Assembly: GCF_014698035.1 (NCBI RefSeq)
Contig: NZ_JACJSF010000013.1
Coordinates: 62,001-126,000, forward strand
DNA: 64,000 nt
Origin: Desmonostoc muscorum FACHB-395
Lineage (GTDB): Bacteria > Cyanobacteriota > Cyanobacteriia > Cyanobacteriales > Nostocaceae
Direction: 5' to 3'
The position numbers were made by a program, and so were the translations under genes. The stretch's first letter is position 1; every line of letters begins with the position of its first letter. The notes below the pieces were generated by a model. The model saw only the letters and a list, made by a program, of their open reading frames with translations, was not told where the DNA came from and searched no databases. This document shows positions 63,150 through 64,000 of the stretch, piece by piece.

Positions 63150-63525
63150 TTCTTGTGGGTTTTTCCTGGTTGGTTGTCACCATCATAAGAACTTATCTTT
63201 ACTAGTTACATGAGGAGAAAGTCATGGTTATACCCATGACTTTAGTCATGATTGAATTTTGACAAATTTGATTAACAATAAATAGTGAGGAGTTGGAAGT
63301 TAGGAGTTATATATTATAAATAATGAACATTTCTATGATGATTGATTTGCAAATCCTTATTTAGCTAATTGCATATTTTTACCTAGCCAACTTTTACTAT
63401 CAATTTTTGACTTAACGAAAAGTTAAATCTGCGAAATCCACACTTAAATATTCAAAATTTTAATTCTTCCTTTTTAACTTCTACCTCCAAAATTATAATT
63501 TATCCATAACTTGAGGTAAACCACA
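63150..63525. other. gap between divergent genes
   Basis: Contains a small palindrome (CATGGTTATACCCATGACTT, then AGTCATG) near 63222. It is otherwise A/T-rich. It must hold the promoters of the Spy-like gene and the membrane gene at 63526; none could be assigned with confidence. Confidence 0.4.
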
Positions 63526-64000
63526 ATGAATTATCCAATTCAAATTAAAAAACATCCTTTTCCATCTCTACTTTATCTGGAGTGGATACTACTGGCAATC
63601 ACTGCATTGACAGCAGTTATACCACCTCCCTTACGGAGATTTCGTCCTAAACTTCCAGAACTAACAATCTGTAGTTTATTTCCAGACTTGTCAATTTGTA
63701 ATTTATTACCTGAACTATCGATTTATAGTTTGATTCTTTTTGCATTAATGGGCTTAAGATTACCCAGAAGTAGCCAGACTTATAAGGTGATATACACAGT
63801 TATTGAAATTTTATTAATTTTAATAACTGGGATGTTTGGTGAAAGATTTGCTCGTCTTTTTCCTTTCCTTTATATAATTTTAGTTACTCGGAGTTGCCTA
63901 ATCTTTAACTTGCCTGGGCGTTTATTTGTTACATCTCTATCCTTTGCATTATTTCTATTTACGACACAACTAAAATACCAACTGTTCAATTTACAAGCAT
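63526..64000 (+). CDS. N-terminal part of a membrane protein, probable sensor histidine kinase
   Basis: The frame opens with ATG at 63526, preceded by GAGG, and stays open to the window edge (158 codons). About five membrane segments are visible (YLEWILLAITALTAVIPP, LILFALMGLRL, IYTVIEILLILITGM, LFPFLYIILV, LFVTSLSFALFLF). The beginning PFPSLLYLEWILLAITAL is of the kind seen in cyanobacterial NarL-type sensor kinases with five or six N-terminal helices, but no kinase motif is in view. Residues about 47-74 contain a three-fold repeat (LPELTICSL, FPDLSICNL, LPELSIYSL). Confidence 0.7.
   Translation, partial: MNYPIQIKKHPFPSLLYLEWILLAITALTAVIPPPLRRFRPKLPELTICSLFPDLSICNLLPELSIYSLILFALMGLRLPRSSQTYKVIYTVIEILLILITGMFGERFARLFPFLYIILVTRSCLIFNLPGRLFVTSLSFALFLFTTQLKYQLFNLQA

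Overview
The window comes from the chromosome of a filamentous, Nostoc-like cyanobacterium. This rests on many HIP1 octamers (GCGATCGC), heptameric short tandem repeats, the 'GTAGAGACG' and 'CCTCTGTGGTT' intergenic palindromes common in Nostocales, and typically cyanobacterial genes: SipA, an AgrE/ArgZ-type arginine dihydrolase, an NrtB-like permease, and zinc-ribbon Ser/Thr kinases with periplasmic tails. No rRNA, tRNA, CRISPR array or complete transposase was seen.

Layout. 1-4.4 kb: an aromatic amino-acid block, trpA (5' end outside the window), trpB, trpD and an AroF-type DAHP synthase, closed by a strong terminator. 4.5-8.3 kb: a glycine-rich stress-type protein, an HMA protein lacking one metal-site cysteine, an SDR oxidoreductase and a PLP-dependent threonine/serine dehydratase. 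8.5-14.1 kb: two paralogous membrane Ser/Thr kinases and a PaaK-like adenylate-forming enzyme. 15-22.3 kb: a lone NrtB-like permease, a secreted collagen-like protein, a quinone-type oxidoreductase, an Omp85 protein and, divergently, an LpxB-related protein. 22.4-27.5 kb: a two-component region with a LuxR-type regulator, decayed kinase and receiver fragments, two REC-HisKA-HATPase proteins and a single-domain regulator.

27.5-30.4 kb is a gene-free stretch of almost 3 kb. It carries one MITE and an array of about seven sRNA-like units. Five share a conserved 5' block, and all seven end in a different hairpin plus T-tract. It faces the 3' end of a divergent RtcB-family RNA ligase. This array is the best candidate for an undescribed system here.

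32-36.5 kb is a copper island: a MerR-type stretched promoter, a CopZ-like chaperone, a CopA-type ATPase, a small membrane protein and a convergent sensor kinase. 36.7-43.8 kb holds a possible 25-aa gene, a secreted protein, an ATP-grasp remnant, a GDE-family glycosidase, an unknown protein, a cupin, a sugar-nucleotide epimerase and ModA. At 44.1 kb is a B12-binding radical SAM protein that reads as HpnP, the hopanoid C-2 methylase. 46-50.4 kb looks like a nucleobase/nucleoside salvage group: cupin, cysteine hydrolase, amidohydrolase and NupC-type transporter. 50.4-64 kb holds a DUF2085 protein, AgrE, a GT39-like glycosyltransferase, a 1331-residue polytopic protein, a Tat-exported peroxiredoxin, SipA, a Coq4-like protein, a Spy/LTXXQ protein and the start of a membrane protein that runs off the end.

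A theme across the window is repeat invasion. Palindromic and MITE-like elements fill most intergenic gaps, and the same repeat families also sit in frame inside coding regions (trpD, the copper ATPase, the amidohydrolase, the collagen-like protein, the 1331-residue protein), where they encode extra peptide segments.
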